DNA from: Asterias amurensis
Lineage: Eukaryota; Echinodermata; Asteroidea; Forcipulatida; Asteriidae
Reading direction: 5' to 3'
Length of the DNA: 64,000 bases
NCBI RefSeq assembly: GCF_032118995.1
Contig: NC_092659.1
Location: 10,085,177-10,149,176, forward strand
The position numbers and the translations under genes were made by a program. Positions 1-11,905 of the stretch are shown here, piece by piece; position 1 is the stretch's first letter; each line of letters opens with the position of its first letter. The notes below the pieces were generated by a model. It was not told where the DNA came from, made no database searches, and saw only the letters and a list, made by a program, of their open reading frames with translations.

Positions 1-350
1 GTCAAATCTAGTTCAGCAGAAGAAAATTACAAAGCAGTCAAAGGTAAAAAAAAAACATGATACACTTATAAACTTAGTTATTTGTTTTATTAAAAAATGT
101 GTTATAATATTTAGGGCCACGTGTTCCATAAAAAAAAAAATCTTTGTCAATCCAAGTGCTTTAGCTACTTCACAAAAAATACCTCACCTACCAGACAGTA
201 ATTAGAAATGGAAAGTAATTTTATTGTTTTAAAGATTCCTGTGTATAGTTTCAACTGCGACACAGGCTTGGAAACTTGACAATAAGAAATTAACGTGATC
301 TTTAACATCGGAGAAAACAAAGTAAAAAGTGTATTGTCACCCTAAGGTCT
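1..350. other. AT-rich non-coding DNA
   Basis: No open reading frame with recognisable content and no repeat family seen elsewhere in the window. It lies beyond the 3' end of the minus-strand TMEM256 gene. Confidence 0.5.
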
Positions 351-722
351 TTAAGGGCAGTGGACACTATTGGTAATTACTAAAAATAATAATAATCACA
401 ACAACTTTCTTGGTAAACGAGTAAGTGGGAGAGGTTGGTAGTATAAAACATTCTGAGAAACGGCTCCCTCTGAAGTAACGTAGTTTTCGAGAAAGAAGTA
501 GTTTTTCACGAATTTGATTTCGAGACCTCAAATTTAGAATTTGAGGTCTCGAAATCAAGCATCTGAAAGCACACAACTCCGTGTGACAAGGGTGTTTTTC
601 CTTTCATTGTTATCTCACAACTTCGATGACCGATCGAGCTCAAATTTTCACAGGTTTGTTATTTTATGCATATGTGAGAAGACTGGTCTTTGACAATTAC
701 CAATAGCGTCCACTGCATTTAA
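351..722. mobile_element. MITE family A copy
   Basis: Starts TTAAGGGCAGTGGACAC and ends GTCCACTGCATTTAA, so the ends are inverted and both carry TTAA. The centre holds the family's hairpin: GATTTCGAGACCTC, a short AT loop, then the reverse complement. It has no coding capacity; small ORFs inside it are accidental. Confidence 0.85.
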
Positions 723-1329
723 GTTATTGACCCTGAATATCGCTCTCTTGTGGTCAAATCAAAAGGTGATAAAATGCTCATCAATTTAGAAAAGTAACAG
801 CCTTTAAACAAAAATGCTCGGTGAAAAATACACTTTATTGTTTTTCTTTTCTCTCCCGCCCCCTTTTTTTGTTTGGGGGGGGGGGGTGTCCACGGGCCTC
901 AGCCGCCCACGACAAATATAAAAACAACTAAGTAAAATTGAAAAAGTGGTCCTACGCCAGCGACCAAACTATTATCAACATAATAATATATATCTCCGTC
1001 CGTACCAAACACCCCGAGTTGAGAGTTAATTACCCAAACATACAATCCCTAGAACTTACAAGTTATGATCAATAAATCTGTCATTACACAACCTTTTGAG
1101 ATCCCTGGAAATACTATCTGCGCCTGGCGTATTGATCCCGATGACGATTCAAGAATAGAGGACTTTGTGTGACTCTTTTGTAGTAAAATATCAAAAGACG
1201 TGATTCGATGAAATATAGTTTTGTTTGCCACATCTATCACGTCAATGTATTGAAAATAACTGAAACCAACTGCAGTATGTGGAGTCTGCTATCAGACTTT
1301 TTAATAATTATTTAGAAATAGCCCCTTAG
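723..1329. other. Non-coding, with G tract and possible poly(A) signal
   Basis: Contains a C/T-rich run followed by about 14 G residues (near 870-886). TTTATT at 834-839 reads AATAAA on the minus strand and could end a long TMEM256 3' UTR. That assignment is a guess, because no closer AATAAA was seen below the stop codon. Confidence 0.35.
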
Positions 1330-1653
1330 AAAGGCACTGGACACTATTGGTATAATCGTCAAATACCAGTACTCAAATTGTACTCAATTGGTCGGCGAAT
1401 TGCGAGATAAAAATGGAAGAAAAAAACTCTTCTCGCAAAAGTTGTGTACTTTCTAATGCTTGAATTCGAAACCTCAGCTGAAGTCTCGCAATTCAGATAT
1501 TTTAGTGAGAAATGACTTCTAAAATACGTTACTTCAGGGGGATCTGTTTCTCACAATAGTTTGTATGAACAGCTCTCCATTGCTTGTTACCAAGTAAGTT
1601 TCCATGCTAACAATTGTTTTGGGTAATTACCAATAGTGTCCACTGCCTTTTAA
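1330..1653. mobile_element. MITE family A copy
   Basis: Begins AAAGGCACTGGACACTATTG and ends CAATAGTGTCCACTGCCTTT. It is diverged inside (hairpin CGAAACCTCAGCTGAAGTCTCG). It lies about 90 bp downstream of the TMEM256 stop codon, so it probably falls within the 3' UTR. Confidence 0.8.
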
Positions 1654-1741
1654 ACATGTTATTAAGTGAGCCAGAAAATAAGGAATAAAATATGAGAATA
1701 ATAATTATAGCGATAATGGAACCACGGCATTATCTGGTCGA

Positions 1742-1885
1742 TCAAAGAGCCATAGCAACCCATGCTACAATGAGAAGCGTACCTCCATACGGAGCTACTT
1801 TCACTGGAGTCGGATCACTCGTCATTGCATAGTAATAACACGGCCCACAGAATAAGGCCATTCCACTTGCCATCAACGAACCAAC
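1742..1885 (-). CDS. TMEM256: TMEM256 exon 4 (last coding exon)
   Basis: Acceptor TTTCTAG precedes GTTGGTTCG at 1885. The exon is 144 nt, phase 0, ending in TGA at 1742-1744. It encodes 47 residues beginning VGSLMASGMALFCGPCYYY and ending GGTLLIVAWVAMAL. The match to the end of vertebrate TMEM256 (LLLASGTTLFC..., GGTLLLLGWLALAL) is strong. Confidence 0.92.
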   Translation of the reverse strand, partial: VGSLMASGMALFCGPCYYYAMTSDPTPVKVAPYGGTLLIVAWVAMAL

Positions 1886-4800
1886 CTAGAAAGGAAATCA
1901 AGTAATGTATTAGATACTGAAGCAAATTGTTCTCTCGTAACGCATTTAGCTGTAGGCCTTTTAAACAGACCCAAATTACATATTCACTAAGCTATAACCT
2001 AAATGATCAACTTTCCCTCTGATGGTTAACGTTTTAGTGTGTTTTAGTATAACGATACAAGTCTAAACATCATTTCAAAGTTAAAGGATTTGGGAACTTT
2101 TTGCAAAATGTCCACAGTTTGAAGATAATGGTAGTAGAAAGCGTACCTTAAAGCCATTATACACTTTCGGTAAACAGTATTGTCCAAGTCCCACACTTCG
2201 TGTATCACAACTTATATATAAAATAACAATCCTGTGGAGATTTAGGCTCAATCGGACATCGGAGTCGGGAGAAAATAACGGGAAAACCCACTCCTGTTTT
2301 CGCGCGTTTCGCCGTGTCATGACATGTGTTTATAACAAATCCGTAATTCTCGCTAACGAGAATTTATATTGTTTTACCGTTTTCTCAAAAAGTAAAGCAT
2401 TTCATGGACTAATATTTCAAGAGAAGTCTTTCACCATTACCTTCTGTAAACCCTGTAAATTATTTGTAAATATGTGAACTTTTTTTTTTTCTGTACCGAA
2501 AGGGTCCAATGGCTTTAAAATATTAGTTGCTAAGGTGCTGTGGTTTTTGAGAAATGAGTAAAACAATGTTGCGAGATAACGTATACATGCTGAAATAATT
2601 GTCGTGACTTGTTTTACTCATTTCTCAAAAACAAGCACTTAAACAAGGACTATTTTAAGGTACGCTTTCTCATTGTTTTCAAACTATGTGAGCTTAATGT
2701 AAATCGGTGGACATTGTGTTTTGTGTTTTGTGCCTCACAAAAAATACCCAGACCCTTTAAGATAAAAGACATGGAGGTATTCATCAGGATATTGGACGGT
2801 ACTAACCAGCATCGGGCGCCTCGTTAACGGTGCTGCCAATAGAGCTAAGCTATGTAGGAAATGATACTTGTTGGCTGAATCAAATACCTGACAAAACAAA
2901 TGAAAGTTTAAAGTGTTACATGGAATCAGAAAAGTACAAACAATGGCTCCTTTATTTTAAAAAACAAAAAAAAGAAGAAGAAAAAAACATGGTCTCGATA
3001 TGAAAGAAAGACGGGAGAAACTCTTTCCTCCAATCTACATTACGTTTATCTTTGAGTTCATTGAGATTCTACACGAAAATGATCTCTGTTAATTTTTACA
3101 CAACAAGCATGTACCGGGCTCAATTTCATGGCTATGGTAAACACGAGCAAAATAATCTGCGTTCCGGAAGCAGAACACTTCTGCAAGCCATGTAGATAGA
3201 ACAAGTTATATATATCAGTTATAAAATAATACACGACTACTGTGCTGTAATTTGGCACTTGTTGAGTAAAGGCTGGCTCACTTAGTAGCAGCGAAGACCC
3301 CGCGAAAGGTGGCAAACGTGAAAATCCCAAAACGTTGGCGGCAAAGCGAAGGCAAATGAGGGAAAACCAAAATTCGCTGACGGGTGGGAACGTCCTTCAG
3401 CGACAATACGACGGCAAGGGACGAACGGCTGTGGCAGGGAACTGGGTCTAGCGAGAAAAATCGGACGTTGTTAGGGCGGCGAGTGACGATGTATTGACGG
3501 AGCCTGGCAACAAGGAACCAGGTCTGACGGCTGGCAGCGGATTGTGTGGCGGCACGGAACGGCAGCTGACGGTGGGTTGCGGCGACGATGATGTGACTCA
3601 ACGGCCGACACCAAAGCCTGTGTGTGTGCGGGTCGAATAAATAGACGAGTTAGGCGTTCCCACTCTTCACAATGTTCTGGTAATCCACTCAGGCAACGAC
3701 TACCAACGAATATGTGACGACCTCAAAGCGACTAGAGACGGAATTGCACAGCATGGAAATGTCTAGCAACAGACCGACTGTCTGCGTAAAGGAAATGAGG
3801 GTTGTTCTCCAAAGAAATCTGAACGGAATCACAACAAAACATTTTGCCGTCACAAAGTTTACAACAAGTTGAGAATTTGCCGACGGACGCGACTGATAAT
3901 TTCGGCCATCTGCGGTCGCTAGCGGATTCATCAGCGACAATTGTAGGGCAGCACACGATGCTTGGCGGCAAATTCAAAATTGCAAATCGCAGCTAAACTG
4001 CCGTACCCTCTATTCGTCATAGTGTGAGTCAGCCATGGTGATCAGCGTAAACGTCGATGGTATGAAATTGGGATGAGGTCTATTAAAAAATGAGAACTAC
4101 ATTGACACCATATCAGGAAAGAATGTGAGGGGACCAGTTATTCTAATTCATTGAAATAAAACAAATAGATACGCATTCAATTTGCGTTCGCTTCCGGCAA
4201 CGGAAATGGCAGACTTTGTCCCAAGTATGCGATCGAGGCTTCTAATCTACCTCAAGGCCAGTACATTTTTGCCTAAAACAGCGCCCTTTTTATAGATTAA
4301 CCTCAGTCATTAGATTGCGAGTTGGGGCGACTTATAGTTAATCTTTGGGCGTTTTTCGTGGCTAACCGCAATCTCAGACTTGAAATCAAGTCTACGGAAA
4401 CGCACGCTCGTCGTGTCCTGCAAACGGGTTTCCAATCACTCAGTGGTCCATGAAATAACTGATATTTTACTGATTAGAAAACAACATACAATGTGCAAAT
4501 GTAGAGGTGACCAAAGGCAAATTTTCATCGGGACCTTACAATGGCATTATATATACCTCTTTGTTAAAACCCAAAGCAAACACAGAGATAGGTTGTTAAA
4601 TGTGTTTGTTGCCAGTCGTCCAAATTGAGAATTTTGAAAAGGATTTAGCCTAAAAACTGGCAGAAACGAAAACACCTCTACGAGTATCACACCTGGGTCA
4701 TTTAACACAATAATAATTACCTGTTTCTCATGCTCTAGCTCAGCTCTGGGCTTCAATACTGAAACACAAAATTAAGAATTAAATTACTTTAAACTCCATT

Positions 4801-6134
4801 TTGTAAAGTGTATACATCTTCCATTGGCGACGGTCGACCAAGCTTACACAAACAAAAACGAGCGCAAGGACTATTTTGTAATTGTGGGTTTTTGTGAATA
4901 ACCCACCAGACCAAGCAAACTTTCACACTGGCAAGAGACAGATCAGATCTTTCCAAAGAAGGTCAAATAAGATAAGGTTGCTGTTAAAGGCACTGTACAC
5001 GTTTGGTAATTACTCAAAATATATATTAGTATTAAACCTTGGTAACAATCAACTGAGAGCTATTGGCTTGTTATTTTATGCATGTTGGTATACACCAGTA
5101 TTGTGAGAATTCTGGTTTTTTAAAGTTGACAAACGTGTTCAGTGCCTTTAACCCTATTTGGGTACGGCGGACACTATAACGGTGTACTGTTTGGTTTGGG
5201 TGTAAACAGACAATAATTAGCAAAAACTATAGTGTCCACCATATCTCGAAATGGCTTATTGGCGTTGACCGATCCGAATTTGCCTGACACCTCAGTAGCG
5301 CCATTATGGTTGTGTACCCAGCCAGATCACCCCGAGGTTACAAATATTACGAACTTTGGCATAAATTGACCAATCTCAATGATTTTTTAATTGTGTAAAA
5401 TACGTTGATAGATGGCATTTGCTCACGCAAAAAGTTTAATTCCTAAAATGGGTATAAGACTCGATTATAAATATGTGTCAAGATAAAAAAAGCAAACTTA
5501 CAAAATTGCATTACAAAACACAGCTAATAGGTTTTTGGATTAAATTAATATACTTGTTATTTTTTGTATAGAAAATCATTCTTAAACACCTGCCACTAAA
5601 AAAAACCAACATTATATTTCTTAACCAGTTTTATCTAGCGCTTTTCACACTTGCAGGGCGTCGAAAGTGCTTTCAGCATTATTACCCCTGGTTACTGGGC
5701 ATTAAAGACACTAAACACTTTTTGGTAATTGTTAGAGACCAGTCTTCTCAACAATATGCATAGAGTAACAAACCTGTGAAATTTCGAGCTCAATCGGTCG
5801 TCGAAGTTGCGAGATAATAATGAAAGAAAAACACCCTTGTCACACGAAGTTGTGTGCTTTCAGATGCTTGATTTCGACACCTCAAATTCTTAATCTGAGG
5901 TCTCGAAATCAAATTCGTGGAAATTTACTTCTTTCTCAAAAACTTTTCACTTCAGAGGGAGCTGTTTCTCACAATGTTTTATACTACCAACCTCTCCCTA
6001 TTGCTTGTTACCAAGTACGGTTTTATGCTAATAATTATTAATCCTTAAACCATCTAAGCTCACTGGTGGGGAGTATGCAGTCTGTGCAACGTTAATAACT
6101 CTACTCGGCTAAATCAATCACAAGAACCATCTCT

Positions 6135-6167
<33 letters not shown>

Positions 6168-8237
6168 CTCACACACAGGTACCCATTTACCCCTGGGTGG
6201 GAGAAGCAATTATAGTTAAGCTTCTGCATCAAAAACACAAGTGTCACGACCAGGATTCGAACCCACACTATGCTGAACAGAGCTCGGTGCTCATCAAAAC
6301 CTGTTTTCAATGGACACAAAAGGCCCTACAAGTTTATTGCCATTTGACATCACCTTGGTCATTACAAATTATGTACAGCCTCAGAAAGTATTTCATCTGA
6401 TCACAAGTATCCAAAAACAACTAGTATTATATAATTTGCAAATAAATCCAGAAGACTTGCCAATTAGGAACCACTTATGCGGTTTTCTGGTCTCTGACTC
6501 CATTTCTGAGTAGGCATTTTTGATCATCCATACAGAAACACTTTGGACTACTAATTGTTTGTGTTGCTTGTATTTTAGTTTTATTGTTTGTTGTTTGTTT
6601 GTTTGAATGATCTTCCCATCAAGAGAACTCGGCAAACTCTCACAATGGGATAGCTGGCAACAGCCAATCGCTCGCATACAAACATTGGTTTTACGTCTAT
6701 GATTATGAATTACACCTCAAGAAATTGTGATTCAGTAACTAGACGACAATATCTTTTCTAGTCATTGTGAAATCAGCGGTTAGCTGAGGGATTCGAACCT
6801 ACAACCTTGTGTCGTGAGAGCAAGTCATGCAGTTGCTTAACCACTTGGCCACAGTGACAATTTGAGGTGTTGATGTTGGTCGTAGCGTCACACGTTATCG
6901 ACCCTCATATGTTTTCGGTCCCCAACTTTGATTCCCGTTTACCGCTAGATTGTGCAAGCTGCACCGGTGACAGAAGCTATGCAGTTTACTCACGGTCTGT
7001 TTTTTCATCAGGCTTAATCATGCTGAGAATAAAGTTTCCTGTCGTTGGTTATGCTCAAACATTTATAAAATGATTGTTTTTTGGTACTAATCACTAGTGC
7101 ATTATTATGCCAACATTCAAATGAGTCAAAGAAACATCATCCAACCTCGAAAGTTCAAAACAAAATTACTATCTGCAAGGTGAGTTTCATTTTGTTTTAG
7201 TCACTAGATGGATCACGTGAGGTGGTTACTATTTGGGATTCCATGGTGTGCCAATATGAGGAAAAAATTTAAATATTTTAAGTGAAAATGACAAAAAGAA
7301 TATTTTTTTTGATTAACTGCATACTGTAATAAATTCCGATAAGCGTAAAAAATATTACGTCTATATTAAAGAGAATATATCAAATATTGGCTTCTTATCT
7401 CCTGAAACAAAACATTACTGGTCAAAAATGGGGGAAAACGGATGGTTATGAAGTGTGTGTGTTTTAAGGGGGTGGGGTGTTTTTCTACCATGCCTTATGA
7501 TATCTCTGGATTCTAATATAGTAGCCATAATGCCGTGGGACAAAAATGTAATTAAATTTGTTAAGTAGTAATTGAATAATATTTTTGATTTATTTTGCAC
7601 GCCTTACTAGCTTCGGAATATTCAATAAAATACCAATCAATGAAAGGTGTGAAAACATATGACGTTGCTCCAATGTCGTGCATGCATAAGCACTGTTAAT
7701 GGCGGACTGTCTCTCGCAACGTAAAACCAAAACTTTAAAATTTCAACACAACATGAAGTGTAAGTGTTATTGTTAAAAAATTGGATTTTTTAAGTTTTTG
7801 ATAGTGAACAATTTTCCTGTTATCCTACTGAAAACACATGACACCAGGATACTGGTTAACTTGTGAATGTATTAATGTTTGTCAAACTTCAACTACAAGT
7901 GTAATTTGCAGATTGTAGCACGCCTGGAAGTCCGCACGCCTCCCTTCATAAAAAATACATTACATTATGTACGAACACTTCGAGTACACATCATGTCAAT
8001 TGTCATGTCAATGCATGCTACAACAATTACAATAAGTAAGACCATCATAGACGTAGACAAAAACATGTCGTTCGTGTATATACACTTTATCAACATGATA
8101 TTCCCTAAATTTGAATAAACTATTTCACTCATATTACCATGAGTCCCATAAGCTCCCAATCCAACAGCTGAGGCACCAGATAGTCCTGCTAAACGTACAA
8201 ATAAAGAACCCGCCAGCTTTCCGCTGGGCGCTGCCAT
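1742..8237 (-). CDS. TMEM256: TMEM256 homologue (UPF0451 family), four exons
   Basis: Small membrane protein of 120 residues assembled from exons 8138-8237, 4721-4758, 2807-2887 and 1742-1885. The phases join exactly (1, then 0, then 0). Motifs I recognise from the vertebrate protein (113 residues) are RLAGLSGASAVGLGAYGTH near the N-terminus, VFDSANKYHFLHSLALL in the middle, LMASGMALFCGPCYYYAM, and YGGTLLIVAWVAMAL at the C-terminus. These give about four hydrophobic helices, one each near residues 12-32, 55-70, 75-95 and 103-119. The start ATG at 8237 has A at -3 and G at +4. Vertebrate TMEM256 is a poorly characterised membrane protein, and I claim no molecular function. The introns hold family A and C MITEs and SINEs. 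Confidence 0.9.
2081..2150. mobile_element. MITE family C fragment
   Basis: TTAAAGGATTTGGGAACTTT followed by AATGTCCACAGTTTGAAGAT matches one end of family C (fuller copies at 38417 and 43116). It is truncated and lies in TMEM256 intron 3. Confidence 0.65.
2490..2760. mobile_element. MITE family C copy (diverged)
   Basis: Palindromic: TTTTTGAGAAATGAGTAAAAC and its reverse complement flank a short centre, and the right end is ATACCCAGACCCTTTAA. It ends 46 bp from TMEM256 exon 3, inside the intron. Confidence 0.75.
2807..2887 (-). CDS. TMEM256: TMEM256 exon 3
   Basis: 81 nt, phase 0 on both sides. Acceptor TTTTGTCAG precedes GTATTTGATTC; donor is CTG followed by GTTAGT. It encodes VFDSANKYHFLHSLALL then AAPLTRRPML. 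The KYHFLHSLALL core is the most conserved block of the family. Confidence 0.93.
3058..4250. other. GC-richer stretch in TMEM256 intron, unexplained
   Basis: About 3290-3620 is unusually CG-rich for this window, with many GACGG/CGGCA words, and is open in several minus-strand frames (e.g. 3278-3601). I see no recognisable domain, splice pattern or terminal repeats. It may be an old repeat of a family not seen elsewhere here. Confidence 0.35.
4721..4758 (-). CDS. TMEM256: TMEM256 exon 2 (38-nt micro-exon)
   Basis: Acceptor TTTTGTGTTTCAG precedes TATTGAAGCCC; donor is CAG followed by GTAATT. Entering in phase 1 from exon 1 and leaving in phase 0 into exon 3, it adds VLKPRAELEHEKQ between YGTH and VFDSANK. 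Vertebrate TMEM256 has a short variable linker of 11 residues at the same place. The length, phase and position all fit, which is why I accept so small an exon. Confidence 0.85.
4984..5151. mobile_element. MITE family A, short deletion derivative
   Basis: TTAAAGGCACTGTACACGTT at the left and ACGTGTTCAGTGCCTTTAA at the right, 168 bp in all. It keeps both ends but has lost the central hairpin. The TTTGGTAATTACTCAAAA subterminal matches the copies at 19505 and 63659. Confidence 0.75.
5702..6048. mobile_element. MITE family A copy
   Basis: Left end TTAAAGACACTAAACAC, central hairpin of TTTCGACACCTCA and its near complement, right end degraded at ATTAATCCTTAA. TMEM256 intron 1. Confidence 0.75.
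6135..6167. repeat. (GATA)n microsatellite
   Basis: About eight uninterrupted GATA units, directly before a SINE fragment. Confidence 0.95.
6180..6305. mobile_element. SINE fragment (tRNA-like promoter part)
   Basis: Holds GTGTCACGACCAGGATTCGA followed by ACCCACACT. The inverted B-box core (GATTCGAACC) and surrounding words suggest the minus-strand end of the SINE seen at 53381. Truncated. Confidence 0.5.
6590..6866 (-). mobile_element. tRNA-derived SINE, full copy
   Basis: On the minus strand it begins with a tRNA-like head with A box (TGGCCAAGTGG) and B box (GGTTCGAATCC), continues through CTAGTTACTGAATCACAATT, and ends in a (CAAA)n tail at the low-coordinate end. It is collinear with the plus-strand copy at 52034-52290. 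Confidence 0.8.
6867..8137. other. TMEM256 intron 1, AT-rich
   Basis: No exon-like segment or repeat family recognised. A purine/G-rich run (GGGGGTGGGGTG) occurs near 7470. Confidence 0.4.
8138..8237 (-). CDS. TMEM256: TMEM256 exon 1 (start exon)
   Basis: 100 nt from ATG at 8237 to donor GTAATA after CATG, phase 1. It encodes 33 residues beginning MAAPSGKLAG and ending GLGAYGTH. The RLAGLSGASAVGLGAYG segment matches the first helix of vertebrate TMEM256 (RRLGALSGAAALGFASYG). An upstream in-frame extension exists but lacks family similarity and is taken as 5' UTR. Confidence 0.92.
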
Positions 8238-8724
8238 TTTTGTTTTGTTTTTATTGTGCTCCTTCAACAGCGCCCTCAAGTGTTTGCAATACATTTTTTT
8301 GTCAAACAGTTTATCTGACGTTGAGGGCGTAGTTGGAAGGCTTTCTCTCTGAGCTTGGAGTATCTTCAATGGACGAAAACAGTCCACATACATTAATTTT
8401 GTTTGGGTAGAAAGATCGAAAGTTTGTAATGCTCAATGTGTTGAATATAAAGTTAAGGGGAGTAATTGAGTAAAAATGAATTATTGGTCTGTTGGCAATT
8501 TAATGGCAGTAAAAGGTAGAGATAACCGTTATAACTGATAAGTATATTTAAGTTACAAAGAGATGACACGTGGAAAAATTAAGATTAGTTTAAGTTAAAC
8601 CTATATTAAAACAGATGTAAGTTTATAAGAAAAAGAGTTAAAGTACGTTGAAAAAGTGCTGTCATGAGCTGTTGTTAGTCCAGTAGTATTTGGGTCATTC
8701 CATGTCAGACCAACACACTTGTTT

Positions 8725-10655
8725 ACCTCATGTCTTTCGATTTTGATAAAAATTGCTGTGCTTGTAGGTCCTAATGAGCAATGAATGCGCACCAATTTTT
8801 AGCCCGATCCGACTTACCATGTGGTCAGGGCAGAAACCACTAAAATCTGACATTTTAGGGTAAAAATACCACCTTGTTGGTAAAAATATGTCATAACCAT
8901 GTCAATTTGTATCCCATATATGCAAATTTGGTATCTAAATGATGAGAATTGCATGCTCAAATCAATTATTTTGTCAATTTTTTTTTCTGAATGTTTATCT
9001 TTAATATGTTATCTTGACCTTTGACCCAGTTTTTGAAATAATGTATCATTCCAAAAAATCAATGAAATGAAAATCAATTGATAGAGCATGTCTTCCTCTA
9101 TCAGAATCCACAAAGAAACAACTGGGCTCTTCAAAATTTACAACTTTAAGACTTTTTTTGTACAGTTGGTATAGGTTACAAATCTTTAGTCAATTTATAT
9201 ACTTTACTTTATAAATCCACAAAAAAAACCTTTCCGAAGTTATTAAAATTGTTAATGGTTTGGGATTTTTTGTCATGTTGTGGTCTAACCAGAATCATAC
9301 TTTAAAATACCAGCAGTGACGCACCCATGATTTAATTTGGGTTGTGGGTGGGGGGGGGGGGCATATTTCCCAAACAAAATTCTTTCCAAGACGGTAAACA
9401 AAAAATGTCACCATTCTGCAACTCTGACTTCATCGGAAGGTTAGCATGCCTTTTCGTGTGCTATACGGTTAGCGGCGATATGAAATAGAAATCGCACAGT
9501 TAGCACAAAATCTGCTGCTAAGCAGGGGCCGATTTCACGAAAATTTCACGCAATTGCCGTAAGTCCACTTGCGCAACGATTATGGCGTAAGTTGCGCCAT
9601 AAACGTTGCGCAAATGGACTTACGCAGTTGCGTAAAGTTTCGTGAAATCGGCTGTAGCCATAGAGCTATATATATTGTCAATAGCTCTATGGCTGCAGCT
9701 CTCTATTTAACTGGGCCCTGCAGTCAGAGTTGCAGCATGGTGAACAAAATTTTCTTGAGGATTTCTCAGATAGTTATAAGGCGTTTTAAAATTTGTTGTT
9801 CAAGATTCATTACAGGGGGTTAAAGAAAGACTGCATAAGTTTGTGATCTACTGAAGAAAGGCAGACAGCTTCTCCATCTCAACTTTGATGTAGTCTCTAA
9901 CTGGGATCACTAATAATCACAGTGGTGCACCCGAAAGGGTGGGGGGATGAGTCTAGGGGATTGATCCCAGCCCTCCAAGGTATTCAATTTGTTTGATTTG
10001 ATTTATTTGTTTTACAATCTTCGAAAGAAATATTTGGGGAAAATATGGCCCATCCCCCAAAATAATAAATTCTGGTTCTGGTTAAACCACATCAGCCCTC
10101 AACAAGAAAAAAAAGGCAAACCATGAACACGTTTAGTAACTTTAGAAACATTAGAGTGAGTTTTGTTGGTGGATTTATTATGTAATTGACTAATTTGTAA
10201 CCTAACAACTGTACAAAAATAGTCATTAAAGTGTAAATTTTGAAGAGCCCAGTGGTTTCTTGGTTGATTCTGATAGAGGATGACATGCTCTATCAAGTGA
10301 TTTATTTCATTGATTTTTGAAATGATACATTATTTCAAAAACTGGGTCAAAGGTCACGACAACATATTAAATATTACAGTGACCTACATTTCAGAAAATT
10401 TATTTTTGACAAAAGAATTGATTTGAGCATGCAATGCTCATCATTTTTATACCAAATTTGCACATATGTGACGAGAATTGACCTGGTTATGACATATTTT
10501 TACCAAAAAGGTGGTATTTTACCCTAAAAATGTCAGATTTTAGTGGTTTCTGCCCTGACCACGTGGTATGTCCGATCGGGCTAAAAATTGGTGTGCATTC
10601 ATTGCTCATAAGGACCTTTAATCACAGCAATTTTTATCAAAATCGGAAGACATGA
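8725..10655. mobile_element. Large foldback element with ~500-bp inverted arms
   Basis: 8725-9235 and 10150-10655 are inverted copies. Shared words include TGGTTTCTGCCCTGACCA(C/T), ATTTTTACCAA...AGGTGGTATTTTTACCC, TGAGCAATGAATGC and ACAACTGGGCTCTTCA(A)A. The interior (9236-10149) has no ORF of note and contains a separate hairpin (9528-9652). Superfamily not assigned. Confidence 0.8.
9528..9652. repeat. Perfect-ended hairpin element
   Basis: GCCGATTTCACGAAAATTTC pairs with GTTTCGTGAAATCGGC; inside it CGTAAGTCCACTTGCGCAAC pairs with GTTGCGCAAATGGACTTACG. It looks like a small palindromic MITE nested in the foldback element. Confidence 0.85.
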
Positions 10656-11257
10656 GGTTAAAAAAGGGGCATTTTGGGGATGTAAACTCGAGTTGCTGTT
10701 GATGTATTCAAGACCTACTTTGTTGGCTATGAAAAGGGCCGCATAATATAACATGGTGTAGAGGTAGATAGAACACTTGATCATTGAAGGATATTGTATG
10801 AAAAGGAAAAAAGTTGGTTGGCAACATGGTGGCAGAATAGTAAAAAAAACACGGTATTACAGTTTACAGTTATCAATTTATTAAAGGGTTTGTGTTTTAT
10901 GTTTGGCTATTGTCCAATAGTTCAGAAAAAGGGAAATAAACCCAGTTTGTGGCAGCTGATGTTTATGTCATACTTATTTGAAGGAAACTAAAGTTGCTGT
11001 TGCCCACAATATGAATATCCTGTGAACAGTAAGCCTACGGTATCATAAGAGAAAAGTTGCAATGGATCTAAAACGTTTGAGAGTTATGCCATTGGAATTA
11101 TAGTTGACTTTAAAAACACCCGGGTAAAAACTGACCTGACTTGACTCAAGTCCCAATCCTGTGAGAGTCCTTTTACTTTCAATCATATCGTCTACATAAC
11201 TTAACATAAGAAAACTACCCACATCTGTGCCACAATAGAGAGCTTTCGCAAGTCTAT

Positions 11258-11407
11258 GGGTGCGTTCGTTTAGCTTCCCTGGGTCGACCCCGGTGTGTGG
11301 CGGGTTTTTTTCCAGGACGAACGTGTGCAGATAATTACCCACGTTCGTCCTGGGAAAAAAACCGCCAAACACCGGGGTCGACCCAGGGAAGCTAAACGAA
11401 CGCACCC
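11258..11407. mobile_element. Short palindrome with family E ends
   Basis: Ends GGGTGCGTTCGTTTAGCTTC and its reverse complement, with GGGTCGACCC close inside. The centre (CCAGGACGAACGTG...CACGTTCGTCCTGG) differs from the longer E copies at 20895, 46540 and 57438. ORFs called here on both strands are palindrome shadows. Confidence 0.85.
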
Positions 11408-11699
11408 ACAGATACCGATACGTCGACACTTTGTGTGTTCACGTGACGCGTATCCGCGACTATTGGATTTTGCATTCATGTTAGCTACGGATATAGGAGC
11501 TTATACACGTCATAGAAAAGCGGATACTGTTTGTGCAGACTTGTAGTTGTAGTTGTCTTTTTGTCACAGATCAAAACATTTCCCAAGGAATTGCTTTCAC
11601 TGGTATCGTTCTTGATATTGATAGAAAATTGTTAGTCATCTGCAAACAAAACGATGAGAAAATGCAGTGTGTAAAACACAGATCAAAAGCACTCATCAT

Positions 11700-11905
11700 G
11701 CTTAGGGAGCTCGCGCACTAGAACGGGGCTTGAATCGAGTCTAAAACTGACCTGGATTCCGAGTCGATGAGCCTGACCTATTTCCGCGTCAAGTTGACCC
11801 GGTAACTGGCTAAAATGTGATTTTGCTTCAGATTCTAGGTCTGTTTGACCATTTCTTGGTAATTTTGAAGCAAATTCCGGGTCAGTTTTTGAGCCGGGAG
11901 TTTGT
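11700..11905. repeat. Imperfect inverted repeat
   Basis: AAAACTGACCTGGATTCCGA (11742 on) pairs with CAAATTCCGGGTCAGTTTTT (11872 on). A related word, AAAAACTGACCTGAC, occurs at 11126. Probably a degraded MITE; it accounts for the 137-codon minus-strand ORF here. Confidence 0.6.

Noticed and set aside
3278..3601. 107-codon minus-strand ORF in TMEM256 intron
   Set aside because: GC-rich low-complexity stretch, no domain, not joined in phase to TMEM256 exons.
6134..6170. GATA array as a regulatory cluster
   Set aside because: Simple microsatellite adjoining a SINE fragment; no sign of function.
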